A stretch of DNA of 64,000 nt from Thiosymbion sp942492625 (lineage in GTDB: Bacteria > Pseudomonadota > Gammaproteobacteria > Chromatiales > Chromatiaceae): positions 124,001 through 188,000 of the forward strand of contig CALOFM010000021.1 of NCBI GenBank assembly GCA_942492625.1, in the 5' to 3' direction. Positions 16,601-24,570 of this stretch are shown one piece after another. The stretch's first letter is position 1. Each line of letters opens with the position of its first letter. The notes under the pieces are model-generated. The model was not told the origin of the DNA. It saw only the letters and a list, made by a program, of their open reading frames with translations, and ran no database searches. Both the position numbers and the translations under genes were made by a program.

Positions 16601-17899
16601 ATCCGGCGCGCTGTCACGCTCCCCGTCGTTGACGATGAGCTGTGCGACATAGTCCCCGGGCAGGTCGGGGAGAAGCGAAGGGGCCGCGGTGCGCGCGTCC
16701 ATCAGCAAGGCGTCGCTGCCCGCCGGGGCGTGGAGTAACGCCCAGCGGTAATCGAGCCCGTCGCCGTCCGGATCGAAGGACGCGCTGCCGTCGAGCGTCA
16801 GCCAGTCTGCGCTGAGCACATACCGATCAGGGCCGGCATCGGCGCTGGGCCGCAGGGACTCGGTGCTGATGATGACGGTCGCGGGCTCGGCGGGGACTCT
16901 CGGCAACCGTCCGGCTCTCTCGGAGACAAACAACCGGGCTGCATACGCGCCCTGCTGGTCGATGTGCAAGCGCGGTGAGCTAACAAAAGAGGGGAAGAGC
17001 CGGGCGCGGCTGTTTGCGGGCGCGGCGGTGAGCGCCCATCTGAATCTTAGCCTGTCCCTGTCGGCATCCGAGGAGGCACTGCCGTCCAAGAGTACCAGAT
17101 CACCGGGGGATGAGAGCTGATCGGCCCCCGCATCGGCGATGGGCGGGCTGTTGTGCGTGCTGATCAGGACCTCGTCCGGTTCGCTTTGCGAGACACCGTC
17201 GTTCACGACCAGGGCGATCGCGTAAGTTCCGGGAAGATCCACGAAGAACGAGGGGCGCAGCGCGCGCGGATCCGACAGCTGGGCGAGGCTGCCGGCGGGG
17301 CGCTCGATCAGCTCCCAGGCATATTCCAGGCGGTTGCTGTCGGGATCGCTCGAGGCGCTCGCATCAAGGGTTATCCAGTCGCCGACCTCGACAGTGCGGT
17401 GGGGTCCGGCGTCGGCTCGTGGCGGCGCGTTCGCCCCTGCTGCGCCCTGCTCCAGACGGTAGCTGGCAGGCAACAGGCGGTGGATCAGGCTTAGGCTGCG
17501 CGAGGCGGAGATCTCGCGGTTGAGCGAGTCGCCGGGATGCAGATCTTCGGACCTGTCCAACAGCAGAATATAGGGCTCGCCCGCCACGGTAAGGCCGTCG
17601 GCCCCCAAGACGATGAACGGGCTGCTCTCGACGACCAAACGCAGCGCGCCGGCAACGGGCATTGCGCCGTGATTCGCAACCGATACCTCGGCATGGATGA
17701 AGCGCCGCAAGATCCTGCCTTGATGGGTCTCCACCGAGAGTACGATCTGCGAGTCGCTGAGCGGCGTCCACACCAAATCCTCCGAAGTCGCAGCCCGCCC
17801 GAGGCGATGGGCGCACAGGGCGAGCAGCAAGCCGATCAGCAGGGCGCTCAGCGACCAGGCGCTGAGTGGCGGACAGCTCGGGCGAAATCCCGTTTTCAT
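10646..17899 (-). CDS. Teneurin-like giant Rhs/YD-repeat secreted protein
   Basis: A 2417-residue protein with an N-terminal signal sequence (hydrophobic stretch about residues 14-32). Three PKD-like domains follow (about 160-440; ADAGP and LDGSASxDxD motifs), then two cadherin-like/putative-Ig modules (about 445-630), a carboxypeptidase-regulatory-like domain (about 670-755), a cysteine-containing spacer, NHL repeats (about 1330-1520; SGDGGPA, GNGES) and a long YD-repeat shell (about 1550-2340). It ends with the Rhs core motif (YDPFTGRW, then NLYGYSFSDPVNFIDPDGD) and only 17 further residues, so it carries no toxin domain. The NHL-plus-YD layout recalls teneurins and bacterial Tc/Rhs cocoons. 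It is the last gene of a three-gene minus-strand set, and the orphan tip and immunity gene lie just downstream. Confidence 0.9.
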   Translation of the reverse strand: MKTGFRPSCPPLSAWSLSALLIGLLLALCAHRLGRAATSEDLVWTPLSDSQIVLSVETHQGRILRRFIHAEVSVANHGAMPVAGALRLVVESSPFIVLGADGLTVAGEPYILLLDRSEDLHPGDSLNREISASRSLSLIHRLLPASYRLEQGAAGANAPPRADAGPHRTVEVGDWITLDASASSDPDSNRLEYAWELIERPAGSLAQLSDPRALRPSFFVDLPGTYAIALVVNDGVSQSEPDEVLISTHNSPPIADAGADQLSSPGDLVLLDGSASSDADRDRLRFRWALTAAPANSRARLFPSFVSSPRLHIDQQGAYAARLFVSERAGRLPRVPAEPATVIISTESLRPSADAGPDRYVLSADWLTLDGSASFDPDGDGLDYRWALLHAPAGSDALLMDARTAAPSLLPDLPGDYVAQLIVNDGERDSAPDTALIVAEAPPVNRPPIIESSPPLDAVAQQEYSYAVTARDPDSADRLGFSLATAPWGMTIEADTGLTRWIPDASRLGEHRVRILVTDSHGLETEQSYSLQVSAPPNRAPQLRSYPPRSVHQGAEYRYQAAARDPDGDPLVYLLREAPAGMGIDAHSGLVRWTSAESGTYAVTIRVTDDAGASDSQTFEVRVLEEAIPPVPETIAPTLEPSTLPGFLERVGFLVQGEHPIQVGLESDILEPHRAAVVRGRVLSTEDAPLAGVRISVQGQPELGFTLSREDGWFDLLVNGGGELVLGYEKDGWLPVQRRVTTPWEDFAVAEEVVLTALDANATDIRLGAQAQDIQVARGGRVTDGDGERTATLLFEPGTSAELVFADGTSRPTEQIRIRATEYTVGERGLRAMPGELPASTGYTYAVELSADEALAAGATHVAFDRPISFYVENFLGYPVGTRVPVGWYDQHKSAWIPERDGLVIAIIGADPQGRALIDLDGSGTVASAEALAALGMSDGERGRLAALYAPGTSLWRSRHHHLSPWDCNFPFVVDSTDPRAPDIPPQVEDEPSECEAIQSGSSIRANARTLGETLPVAGTGYSLTFRSDRTKAYRNKIAIRAAATGDAPPDGLLTVEMQLTIAGQTRRFDFGPQPDQQIRIPWSHLDPYGRPLSGSITGVLQTCYRYGLRRLASRNDLPTSFASISGGFRGSGAGGGGARSRNSLPILRERSALTAKLCSQWNLDISETGAVTDTTLLGGWSLSPVHSLDTRRGLLQRGDGNERVGSRTRLVYQSVANPQSTSGAVLSAPGAAPFGASSRSTPSAPSVSALLVEADGSILLAHDGGLWRHFGGEPTQVSAAAGLTDIQDLARAADGGVFLIAREADAPRRVYRLGKEGTRTPVAGNGQAGCAPNFTHALQAPLQDPAAIAVTSDGSVYIADAACHTVHRLRPDGMLVRTAGTGADAHDGDFDSALLASIGTPTALALGPNEDLYIGSAHGIVRRMEPSGFMTTIAGIGESGYSGDGGPATEARLGAVGALATAQDGTLYIDDTATNARVRKVSPSGVIETVAGNGESIPVHSGAQAATSSMGVLGDLFLGPDGHLFIAEREGALWRIARPLLPLPWQGEILVPDGSLIHRFDRSGRHLGVRDALTGSLLRTLEYDQQGRLASISDFPGRITRIERAEDGFALIAPDGQRTEVTFGQFGQLEHLALPEGSGWSTESTSDGALLGLTDPRGETTSFVYDADGRLVTDSNPLGGGWVIDSRRERDLTETEMRSAEGRAFRYRRERRDGALHIENISPDGTRSRIDIHPDGTTQSQSADGTAASVSYAADPLWGYGARYPAYSLVTTPAGLRRETSIRRESELTDPNDPFTLVRLTSATTVNARTWTNVYDAATRTETTTSPEGRRSSTRVDQWRRPVREDTPALAPRLYRYDEQGRIAEIQQGESEDARLTLLGYDDNGWLQSITDPLGRVLTLHNDALGRVLQVLAPDGAEASFGYDRAGNLTALTPPERPAHTMEHDALGQEVRYDPPPLDEGTGGIDTDYNLDREPTRLSHDSGPVIAYHFDESAKDGRLARRSTPAGDTRLDYDDAGRISALTGPSGERIELAYDGALIVSESFSGTLDAELQTSWSDDFRIIGETLVTDDDLSHSVSYGYDGDGLLTAASDLSLSYDADNGLLTSTVIGRIRTNLTYNPFGELQRLEARLDGEIIYALDYRHDKLGRILEKNETIAGESTLSAYNYDLAGRLQNESRNDTVLHSYAYDANGNRTHVDGVEMATYDEQDRLLSHDLQHKRPTPDTPIAYIIDPRERRIAKSRDGEIERLWVYRDRLNPIAELKHDGTLRSLFIYADQAHVPAYMIRNEAGEEHRYRILSDHLGSVRLVIDADSGDIAQRLDYDVWGRVTGDTNPGFQPFGFAGGLYDPHTGLVRFGARDYDPFTGRWTGKDRIGFGGGSANLYGYSFSDPVNFIDPDGDIKRLLSHRGFASYRKNA

Positions 17900-17920
17900 G
17901 GTCCCTTTCCTTCGTTATTT

Positions 17921-17970
17921 AGGAGCTTGTCCGCTTTAGGACGGTTCTACTGCGGAACGGCGGATGCCGG
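17921..17970. repeat. Dispersed repeat, copy 1
   Basis: A 50-bp stretch beginning AGGAGCTTGTCCG and containing GGTTCTACTGCGGAAC aligns without gaps to 25911-25960 with 9 mismatches. It lies in the 120-bp spacer just upstream of the Rhs gene. Confidence 0.65.
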
Positions 17971-18019
17971 ACCCCTGGATCGGCACTTACGAGCCACGCC
18001 CGCAGAAGCATCAGAGGCA

Positions 18020-19531
18020 TCAGCCAGCGCTGGCCAGTTGTGCCGCACTGATACGCAGCTCGCGCCCGCGCTCGGTAATCAGCACGTATCGGGTTTGCCC
18101 GGACGCGCTCGCCTCCACGCGGATGGACTCGACCGGCTCGCCGGCGAGTTGCTCCAGATCCTCTTTGATTGCGGCGATCAGTGTGTAGGTCACGGTCGCC
18201 ATCAGGGTGCTGGGGCCTTGGGGCAGGTCGATGAGGGCGGTTGCCGCCGATAGCTCCACTGTCCCGTCCAACGCATTGCTCACGCTGGAGACGGACGGCC
18301 CGCGGGTCGGGGTGAGCTTGATCTCTACGATGTTGCCCAGGGGGATGCCTCGCGCCTCCAATTCCACCGTAACCGGGTTTGGGACGTCGGCCGGGAGTTG
18401 GATGTCCGCCACCCCGCTGGGGTGGTCCGGTGCCGCTGCACCGGCGACGCTGGCGATGCGCAGGGTGGGCAGGCCGGCAACGAAGAGGTCGCCGGGCAAG
18501 CCGGCGCTCATGGCGGGACTGGTTGCGGCGGTGCGGGTCAGGGTCTGCGCCTCCAGGCGGATGCGCCCGTCTCCTCCGGATTGCTGGTTGCTATTGTCCG
18601 TGGCGACATAGTAGCCATGTGTGGTACACGAAAAGGATGGTCGTCTCGCCCCCCCCGTCGCCGTAATTTCCCCGTTTCCGGAGATCTTGCTGGCCAGCAG
18701 GCGGATGGCACCACCGCTGCCCCCGCCCCCCGCGGCACCGCAGTTGCCTCCGGCGGTCTTGCCCGCGCCACCCCCGTTTGCGTGAATGGCCCCGGTAACG
18801 CTCAGGGTGCCGCTGGAGGCGATCAGGAGCGCTCCGCCCCCGCCGCCGCCCCCGGAGCCGGCGAAGCTGTCACCGCCCATACCGCCGCCGCCTCCGGAGC
18901 CACCGATAAAGGGCAGCAACAGGGAAGATCCGTAAGTTGAGCCGGGACTACCGCTCCTGCTTTTTGAGCCGCCGCTTCCCACGCTGGCTTTTGATCCGAA
19001 GCTTCCGCCACCGCCGTGGCCGCGCGTAGTTCCGTTAAGGTAGCCGTATCCCCCGCCACCGGGTCCCAGACCGCTTCCGCCCAGATGATCTCCCTCGGGT
19101 GGACCACCGATCCCGCCGTCGTAGCCGCCGGGTCCACCTTTGCCGGGGATCCCGTCATCGCCGAGATTGCCATCGCCGGCCGCGCCCACATCGGTGCCGT
19201 ATCCGCCACCGACGCTGATTGTCCCGGCGATGTTCACGTCGCCGGAGGCCAGGATGATCACAGGGGTGTTCGTGGTGTTCTTCTCGAAGGTCACCAACAC
19301 GCCTGCGGGTATATCCACGGTGGTGAAATTGAAGATCCCGTCCTCGGGCAACGCCAAGCGCGTGTTGACGCTGGGGGCGAAGGCGCCGTCGGCTCCAGTG
19401 CTGGTGCTGTCGGAAGCGAAGCTTCCGGAGGCGGCAAGTAACAGCGCCGCTCCCAGCGGATGGATTGTTGCGCGGAGAAACAATCCGGCAGGGGTCTGTG
19501 TGCGCACAGGCTGCTCCTTGTGGGTGGTCAT
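18020..19531 (-). CDS. Secreted glycine-rich protein
   Basis: A 503-residue protein. The ATG at 19531 has an AGGAG site 9-13 bases upstream; a longer frame to 19687 adds residues unlike a signal peptide. Residues about 15-40 form a signal sequence (hydrophobic LFLRATIHPLGAALLLAASG). A short domain with FTTVDIPAGVLVTFEKN resembles those found in bacterial glycine-rich surface proteins, and residues about 95-320 are very rich in Gly (GGGGGMGG-type runs). The C-terminal 150 residues are a beta-rich domain of unknown kind. The function is unknown. It starts 16 bp after the IPT/TIG-like gene stop and precedes the Rhs gene, suggesting one transcript of exported proteins. Confidence 0.65.
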   Translation of the reverse strand: MTTHKEQPVRTQTPAGLFLRATIHPLGAALLLAASGSFASDSTSTGADGAFAPSVNTRLALPEDGIFNFTTVDIPAGVLVTFEKNTTNTPVIILASGDVNIAGTISVGGGYGTDVGAAGDGNLGDDGIPGKGGPGGYDGGIGGPPEGDHLGGSGLGPGGGGYGYLNGTTRGHGGGGSFGSKASVGSGGSKSRSGSPGSTYGSSLLLPFIGGSGGGGGMGGDSFAGSGGGGGGGALLIASSGTLSVTGAIHANGGGAGKTAGGNCGAAGGGGSGGAIRLLASKISGNGEITATGGARRPSFSCTTHGYYVATDNSNQQSGGDGRIRLEAQTLTRTAATSPAMSAGLPGDLFVAGLPTLRIASVAGAAAPDHPSGVADIQLPADVPNPVTVELEARGIPLGNIVEIKLTPTRGPSVSSVSNALDGTVELSAATALIDLPQGPSTLMATVTYTLIAAIKEDLEQLAGEPVESIRVEASASGQTRYVLITERGRELRISAAQLASAG

Positions 19532-19547
19532 GATGAGATGCTCCTGG

Positions 19548-22481
19548 CTAATAAATGGTGAAGGTGTTCGCGGGCGACGACTGATCGGTACTGCCGCCCC
19601 CCGGTGTTTGCACTCGGATGACGCGCGGGCCGATCGGCGCGTCCTCCATGACATGGACTCGCGCTCTGAGCTCGGTTCCTTGCGCATTCACGATGGGTCT
19701 ATGGTCGAAGACGAGCCCTTCTGGCGGGTCTGCAAGGACTTCAGTCGCACCCTGGAGCTCGTGTCCCCGCACGAGCAACTCCAAGGTATCGCCGGGCTGG
19801 GTGAGGATTGGATGAATCGAGTCGATCAACGGCAAACCCGTTCCGAGACGCACCAGCGCGTCTGCCGGGTCGGCAAAGGGCACGATCAGCGGCCCTGCGA
19901 CCAGGCGCAGCTCCCGTGGCCGCAGGTCCGCGTCCGGGGCAACCGTCAGCGAGAACAGCACCTCCCGGCCTTCCAGCGAGGGGAACGGGCTGCTCGCCGT
20001 GACGCCGAGTGCGGGGAAGACCCCGGCGCCGTCGACGTCGTGCAGATTGTGCCCAAGCACGCGCACCTGATAGCTGCCTCCGAGGGCGAGGGGCGGCGTC
20101 TGGACGGCGGTGATGACCGGACCCACCGCAAGTCCGGTTGGCCGCGCGCTCGCTAACCCGCTCGGCTTGGGCGGCAGATCCGACTGTCCCACCTGAAGGC
20201 CGAGCACTGGTGCGGGCAGCTCACGGAAGGTGAAATCCGGGTCCTGCGGGACGCCTACGCTCACCCCCACCAGGGTGCCGACGAGCGGCTGCGCGGATCC
20301 CTGCGTGTCCCGGAACAGGGTGAGGGTGTTTTGCGGGCTTGCCGATGCCGTCGAGGTACCGGCGGGGGTGCTCACCTGCAGCACCCGCGGCCCCGGCGAT
20401 GCCTCGGACTCGGCCCTAACGCTGAAGGTGAGCGCGGTGCCGTCGTCATTGACGCTGGGCCGGGCGAGTACCAGGTCGTCTGGCGGCCGTGCCGACACCT
20501 TGGTGGCACCGGAAAAGCTCGTGCCGCGAAGCTGCACGCTCAGCTCTCCGGCACCGATTTGCAGCGTATTGGGACTGACGGAGGCTAGCTGCGCAAGCTC
20601 CGCGGTGACCAGAAACCGGCCCCCTGCGGGTGAGGAGAAGGGGACCTGCGCGCCCGCCGCCAAAACGCGTACCCGGCGCAAGGTTCGCGGGGCATCCGGA
20701 TCGATCTGCATGTGCACCCGCACCAGATCGCCTGCAGGGTCGGGGACGACGCCCTCGATCGAGATGCCGTCGGGCGGCACCACGAGCACTTGGTCGACAT
20801 CCGCCAGCGCGCTTCCGTGAAGCTCCATCTCCAGGTCGGTACCGATCGCCCCTTGGATGGGCCTGATGTCGGAAACGACGGGACCGACCGATACGCCCAG
20901 ATTGCTCGCCGCCAGCGTCTTCTCAAACCCGGCAGCCGGCTCCCGGGAGCCGACCTGGACCCCCAGCAGGGGAGAGGTCAGAGGCGTATTTGTCTGCAGC
21001 GTCCCATCCGCAATAGTGAAACGGTTGGCGGCGGAGGAGAGTGCGCTGCTCGATCCGCCTTGCGTCACGACTATTACCGCGCGCTCGCCGGGAAGGGCAT
21101 CGGCGGCGACAGAGAAACGGGCGTAGAGCCGGGTACCATTGCCATTCGTCTCGGGGTGCGTTCCCACGGTCAGACCTTGCCCCGGCTCGATGATGGCGGC
21201 GACGGGTTGGTTGAGATAGCGTCCGCGGATGAGCAGTTGCTGTGCCGTATCGCCCGGGCGCGCGAACAGTGGATCGATGGACTCGATCTGCGGCGGGGGC
21301 AATGTGATGGACAACGAATCGCCGCCTGGCGAGGCGGGGGGATAGCTGTCTGCGGGACCCGCCAAGACAATGCGCCTGGGTCCGAGAGGGGCCTCGGCGT
21401 TCACGTCGACGCTGATGGTGGCGCTGGCGCCGTCGGCGCCGACGTCCAGTCCTTGCGCGCTCACCCCGGCGGCGGGGACGAAGGCTATGCCCTGCAGGTC
21501 GTGGAGCCCCATGCCCTGGATTGTTACCTGCGCCCCCGTAGTCCCGACGCTCAAGGCGGGGGGATCGATCCCTTGGATAAGGGGCCCGCGCGCGAGGCCG
21601 AGCAGGGGCGAGTGTCGGGAGCGCTCGGCTTGCGTGTCCGGCGGGTCGACTTCCGCGACGAGCAACCCCAGGGTGTCGGAGAACTTGGTGTTGATGTCGC
21701 CGTAAGCGGCGGTGACGTAGACGGAGTACTGCGCCGAGTCCAAGCCATCACTTTCGAGACTCAGCGTGGTCACACCCGGGGCAGTGCCGCGAATTCGTGC
21801 CCGTGCCCGGGTATCACCGCTGGTGATGAGGACGCTGGAATCGATCACCTGCGCGATCGCCGGCTCGGCAGTGGACAGCCGCACGGTCCGATCCACCAGG
21901 TCCGCGTGCGAGAGGGTGAGGAGGATCGCCTGCACCGAGCCGTCCTCGGGCAGCGCCAAGGGCAGGGGACCGGCGCGCAGACGGGGAAGGGCGGCGAGAA
22001 CCAGGATCGGGATCGATGCCGCGCCATCGGGATTGATTACGCGTAACAGGTGCTCTCCCACGGGCGCGTCCGCGGACAACGAGAGCACGAAAGACAGAGA
22101 GTCCGGCAGGGCGATAAGTGCCGAAGTCGTGAAGTGCGGCGTCGGCGGGGTAACCTCGGCTGCGGAGAGATTTTCCCCTTGCACCTCTAGTTGATAGGTC
22201 TCACCTGCGCGCAGCTCGGTGGGATGCGCTTCCGTGATCAGCGGGGGATTCTTGCCAGCGGTGGTCCGTACGGAGAGCAGATTGCCCAGCGCGTCGTACT
22301 CGAAACGGGTAACGGTGCCATTCGGGTCCTCAATGTGGCTGATGCGCCCGGTGGGGTCGTACTGATAGCTCTCCCGTCCTTCCCCGGCGAGTAGGCTCAC
22401 GCAGGAGCCGAGAAGCAGTGAGAGGGCGAAGAGGTGGAGTTTGGGCTGCAACGGACGATCCTTTGCACGAAGGCGTTTCAT
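19548..22481 (-). CDS. Secreted IPT/TIG-like repeat protein with an N-terminal YD repeat
   Basis: A 977-residue protein. The start at 22481 places a signal sequence (LHLFALSLLLGSCVSLLA) at residues about 15-33; LGSC could act as a lipobox. One YD/Rhs unit (YQYDPTGRISHI to FEYDALGNLLSV) follows at about 37-70. The rest is tandem Ig-like IPT/TIG-type modules, recognised by repeating features such as AGETYQLEVQGENL, GDTAQQLLIRGRYL and GDTLELLVRGHEL, plus PxGPRxIxVxTPxGxS strands. It is probably a surface or periplasmic adhesin-like scaffold. The lone YD unit links it to the giant YD protein downstream in the same operon. Confidence 0.75.
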   Translation of the reverse strand: MKRLRAKDRPLQPKLHLFALSLLLGSCVSLLAGEGRESYQYDPTGRISHIEDPNGTVTRFEYDALGNLLSVRTTAGKNPPLITEAHPTELRAGETYQLEVQGENLSAAEVTPPTPHFTTSALIALPDSLSFVLSLSADAPVGEHLLRVINPDGAASIPILVLAALPRLRAGPLPLALPEDGSVQAILLTLSHADLVDRTVRLSTAEPAIAQVIDSSVLITSGDTRARARIRGTAPGVTTLSLESDGLDSAQYSVYVTAAYGDINTKFSDTLGLLVAEVDPPDTQAERSRHSPLLGLARGPLIQGIDPPALSVGTTGAQVTIQGMGLHDLQGIAFVPAAGVSAQGLDVGADGASATISVDVNAEAPLGPRRIVLAGPADSYPPASPGGDSLSITLPPPQIESIDPLFARPGDTAQQLLIRGRYLNQPVAAIIEPGQGLTVGTHPETNGNGTRLYARFSVAADALPGERAVIVVTQGGSSSALSSAANRFTIADGTLQTNTPLTSPLLGVQVGSREPAAGFEKTLAASNLGVSVGPVVSDIRPIQGAIGTDLEMELHGSALADVDQVLVVPPDGISIEGVVPDPAGDLVRVHMQIDPDAPRTLRRVRVLAAGAQVPFSSPAGGRFLVTAELAQLASVSPNTLQIGAGELSVQLRGTSFSGATKVSARPPDDLVLARPSVNDDGTALTFSVRAESEASPGPRVLQVSTPAGTSTASASPQNTLTLFRDTQGSAQPLVGTLVGVSVGVPQDPDFTFRELPAPVLGLQVGQSDLPPKPSGLASARPTGLAVGPVITAVQTPPLALGGSYQVRVLGHNLHDVDGAGVFPALGVTASSPFPSLEGREVLFSLTVAPDADLRPRELRLVAGPLIVPFADPADALVRLGTGLPLIDSIHPILTQPGDTLELLVRGHELQGATEVLADPPEGLVFDHRPIVNAQGTELRARVHVMEDAPIGPRVIRVQTPGGGSTDQSSPANTFTIY

Positions 22482-22574
22482 TCGGCTCGGCGGCGACGCA
22501 CACCCTGAGGGAATCGCCACCGACCTTGCCTGCCCGCCTCAGCTCACGGCAACGGCAGGAATCGAAAACAGAAA

Positions 22575-22591
22575 ATACACGTAAAGTGTAT
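22575..22591. promoter_or_regulatory. Inverted repeat in the divergent promoter region
   Basis: ATACAC and GTGTAT flank a 5-base centre (GTAAA). The site lies between the divergent secreted-protein operon and mutL and may be an operator; there is no direct evidence for the binding protein. Confidence 0.35.
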
Positions 22592-22680
22592 ATAGCCCAA
22601 GCGGTCGATTTTTGCAAGGGATCGAGCGCAGCGATGCTCGCTCGCTTGCGCCGGCGCCGGCTTTTTGCTTCCATCCGCGC

Positions 22681-24495
22681 ATGACCACCCGGATCAGGCA
22701 GCTTGCGCCCCAGCTCATCAATCAGATCGCGGCCGGAGAGGTGGTGGAACGGCCGGCGTCTGTGGCCAAGGAGCTCATCGAGAACAGCCTCGATGCAGGT
22801 GCCGACCGCATCGAGATCGACGCCGAGCAGGGCGGCGTCAAGCTGCTGCGGGTCCGCGATAACGGCGCGGGGATCCCGCGGGAGGACTTGGCCTTGGCGC
22901 TCTCGCGTCATGCAACCAGTAAGATCGTGGACCTGCAGGACCTGGAGTCCGTCGCCACCCTGGGATTTCGCGGCGAGGCCCTGCCGAGCATTGCGTCCGT
23001 CTCTCGGCTCGTGCTCATTTCCAGGCACCGTGACGCCGATCGGGCATGGAGCATCCGCAGCGACGGCAGCGACCGGGCCGGGCAGACGGTGCCGGCGTCC
23101 CACCCTGTCGGAACGACTCTGGAGATACGCGATCTCTTCTACAACACACCTGCCCGGCGCAAGTTCCTGCGTACGGACAAGACCGAATTCTCCCACCTGG
23201 AGCAGCTGGTGCGCCGGGCTGCCTTGGCGCGCCGAGACGTGCGCTTCCGACTCGCACACAACGGCCGAGCCGTTCTCGATCTGCCCGCCGCCGACGGGAC
23301 AAGCGCTTCCGTAACCCGGCGCCTGACGGATCTGCTGGGTGCCGGATTTCTGGACCACGCCTTGACGCTGGACCAGGAGGCGGTGGGTTTGCGTCTACAT
23401 GGCTGGGTGGCGAGCCCCGGCTTCTCCCGCAGTCAGTCGGATCTGCAGTTCTTTTACGTCAATGGCCGTGTGGTTCGGGACAAGCTGGTGAGCCATGCGG
23501 TACGTCATGCCTATCACGATGTGCTGCACCATGGCCGTCATCCGGCCTACCTGCTCTATCTGGAGCTCCCTGCGGTGCTGGTGGACGTCAATGTTCATCC
23601 CGCCAAGCACGAGGTCCGCTTCCGCGAGGGACGCCAGGTCCACGATTTCATCTTTCGTACCTTGCACCGGCGGCTCGCAGACGGAGCTGCGCCGGCGATG
23701 GACGAAACAACGGCGGCGCAGGCCATGGCCGCGGGTGCTCCGCTTGGTGCTTCGAGACCGCCTCCGGCCGCAGGCGGCGGCCTGAGACAGCAGCCCATGC
23801 CCCTAAGGATCGCCGAGCGGCCCTCCGGATACCGCTTCAGCTTCCAGGCCCAACGCCCGGACGCGCCATCGCGGGCTCCACCCGAAGGGGAGGACGCGCC
23901 GGATGAGCAGTCACCGCCGCTGGGTTACGCCCTCGGCCAACTCCAGGGTGTGTATATATTGGCCCAGGCCGCGGACGGGCTGGTGGTCGTTGACATGCAC
24001 GCGGCCCACGAGCGTATCGGCTACGAGCGGCTCAAGCAGTCCTGGGGGCAGGGGCAAGTCCGCAGTCAGCCGCTGTTGGTTCCGGTGGTCGTTCAGGTCA
24101 GCCCGCGGGAGGCGGATCTGGCCGAAGCCAACCAGGAGCTGTTCGGCCGCCTCGGCATGGGTGTCGACCGCATGGGCGAGGGGAGCCTTGCGGTGCGGGA
24201 GATCCCGACGATCCTCCAGGGGGCGGATGCAGAGAGGTTGTTGCGGGATCTGCTCTCGGACCTCGCCGTCCACGGCCGCACCGAGCGCGTCCGAGAGGAG
24301 ATCAACGCGGTGCTTGCGACCATGGCCTGCCACGGGTCCGTACGCGCCAACCGCCGTCTGAGTCTGGACGAGATGAACGCCCTGCTGCGGGACATGGAGC
24401 GCACAGAGCGCGCCGACCAGTGCAATCACGGACGCCCGACCTGGGTCAAGCTCTCGATGCAGGAGTTGGACCGCCTGTTCCTGCGCGGGCGCTGA
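22681..24495 (+). CDS. mutL: DNA mismatch repair protein MutL
   Basis: A 604-residue protein. The N-terminal GHKL ATPase shows all motifs: ELIENSLDAGA, DNGAGI, ATSKI and GFRGEALPSIASV. The C-terminal dimerisation domain (about residues 420-604) contains DMHAAHERIGYE, which fits the DxHA(x)2E(x)4E endonuclease signature, as in MutL from bacteria without MutH. ATG 22681 is used because conserved sequence begins directly (RIRQLAPQLINQIAAGEVV); an upstream TTG at 22612 would add unrelated residues. MutL couples MutS mismatch recognition to strand incision. It is followed by miaA, hfq and hflX, the standard order. Confidence 0.97.
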   Translation: MTTRIRQLAPQLINQIAAGEVVERPASVAKELIENSLDAGADRIEIDAEQGGVKLLRVRDNGAGIPREDLALALSRHATSKIVDLQDLESVATLGFRGEALPSIASVSRLVLISRHRDADRAWSIRSDGSDRAGQTVPASHPVGTTLEIRDLFYNTPARRKFLRTDKTEFSHLEQLVRRAALARRDVRFRLAHNGRAVLDLPAADGTSASVTRRLTDLLGAGFLDHALTLDQEAVGLRLHGWVASPGFSRSQSDLQFFYVNGRVVRDKLVSHAVRHAYHDVLHHGRHPAYLLYLELPAVLVDVNVHPAKHEVRFREGRQVHDFIFRTLHRRLADGAAPAMDETTAAQAMAAGAPLGASRPPPAAGGGLRQQPMPLRIAERPSGYRFSFQAQRPDAPSRAPPEGEDAPDEQSPPLGYALGQLQGVYILAQAADGLVVVDMHAAHERIGYERLKQSWGQGQVRSQPLLVPVVVQVSPREADLAEANQELFGRLGMGVDRMGEGSLAVREIPTILQGADAERLLRDLLSDLAVHGRTERVREEINAVLATMACHGSVRANRRLSLDEMNALLRDMERTERADQCNHGRPTWVKLSMQELDRLFLRGR

Positions 24496-24570
24496 GTTGT
24501 GAGCCAGAGTCGTCCCGGACAGAGCAATTGAGCCGCAGGGACACGAAGGGCGCAGCGCAATATCAGATTG

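Noticed and set aside
20712..22046. 444-codon plus-strand open frame
   Set aside because: Antisense to the IPT/TIG-like repeat protein, with repetitive composition only.
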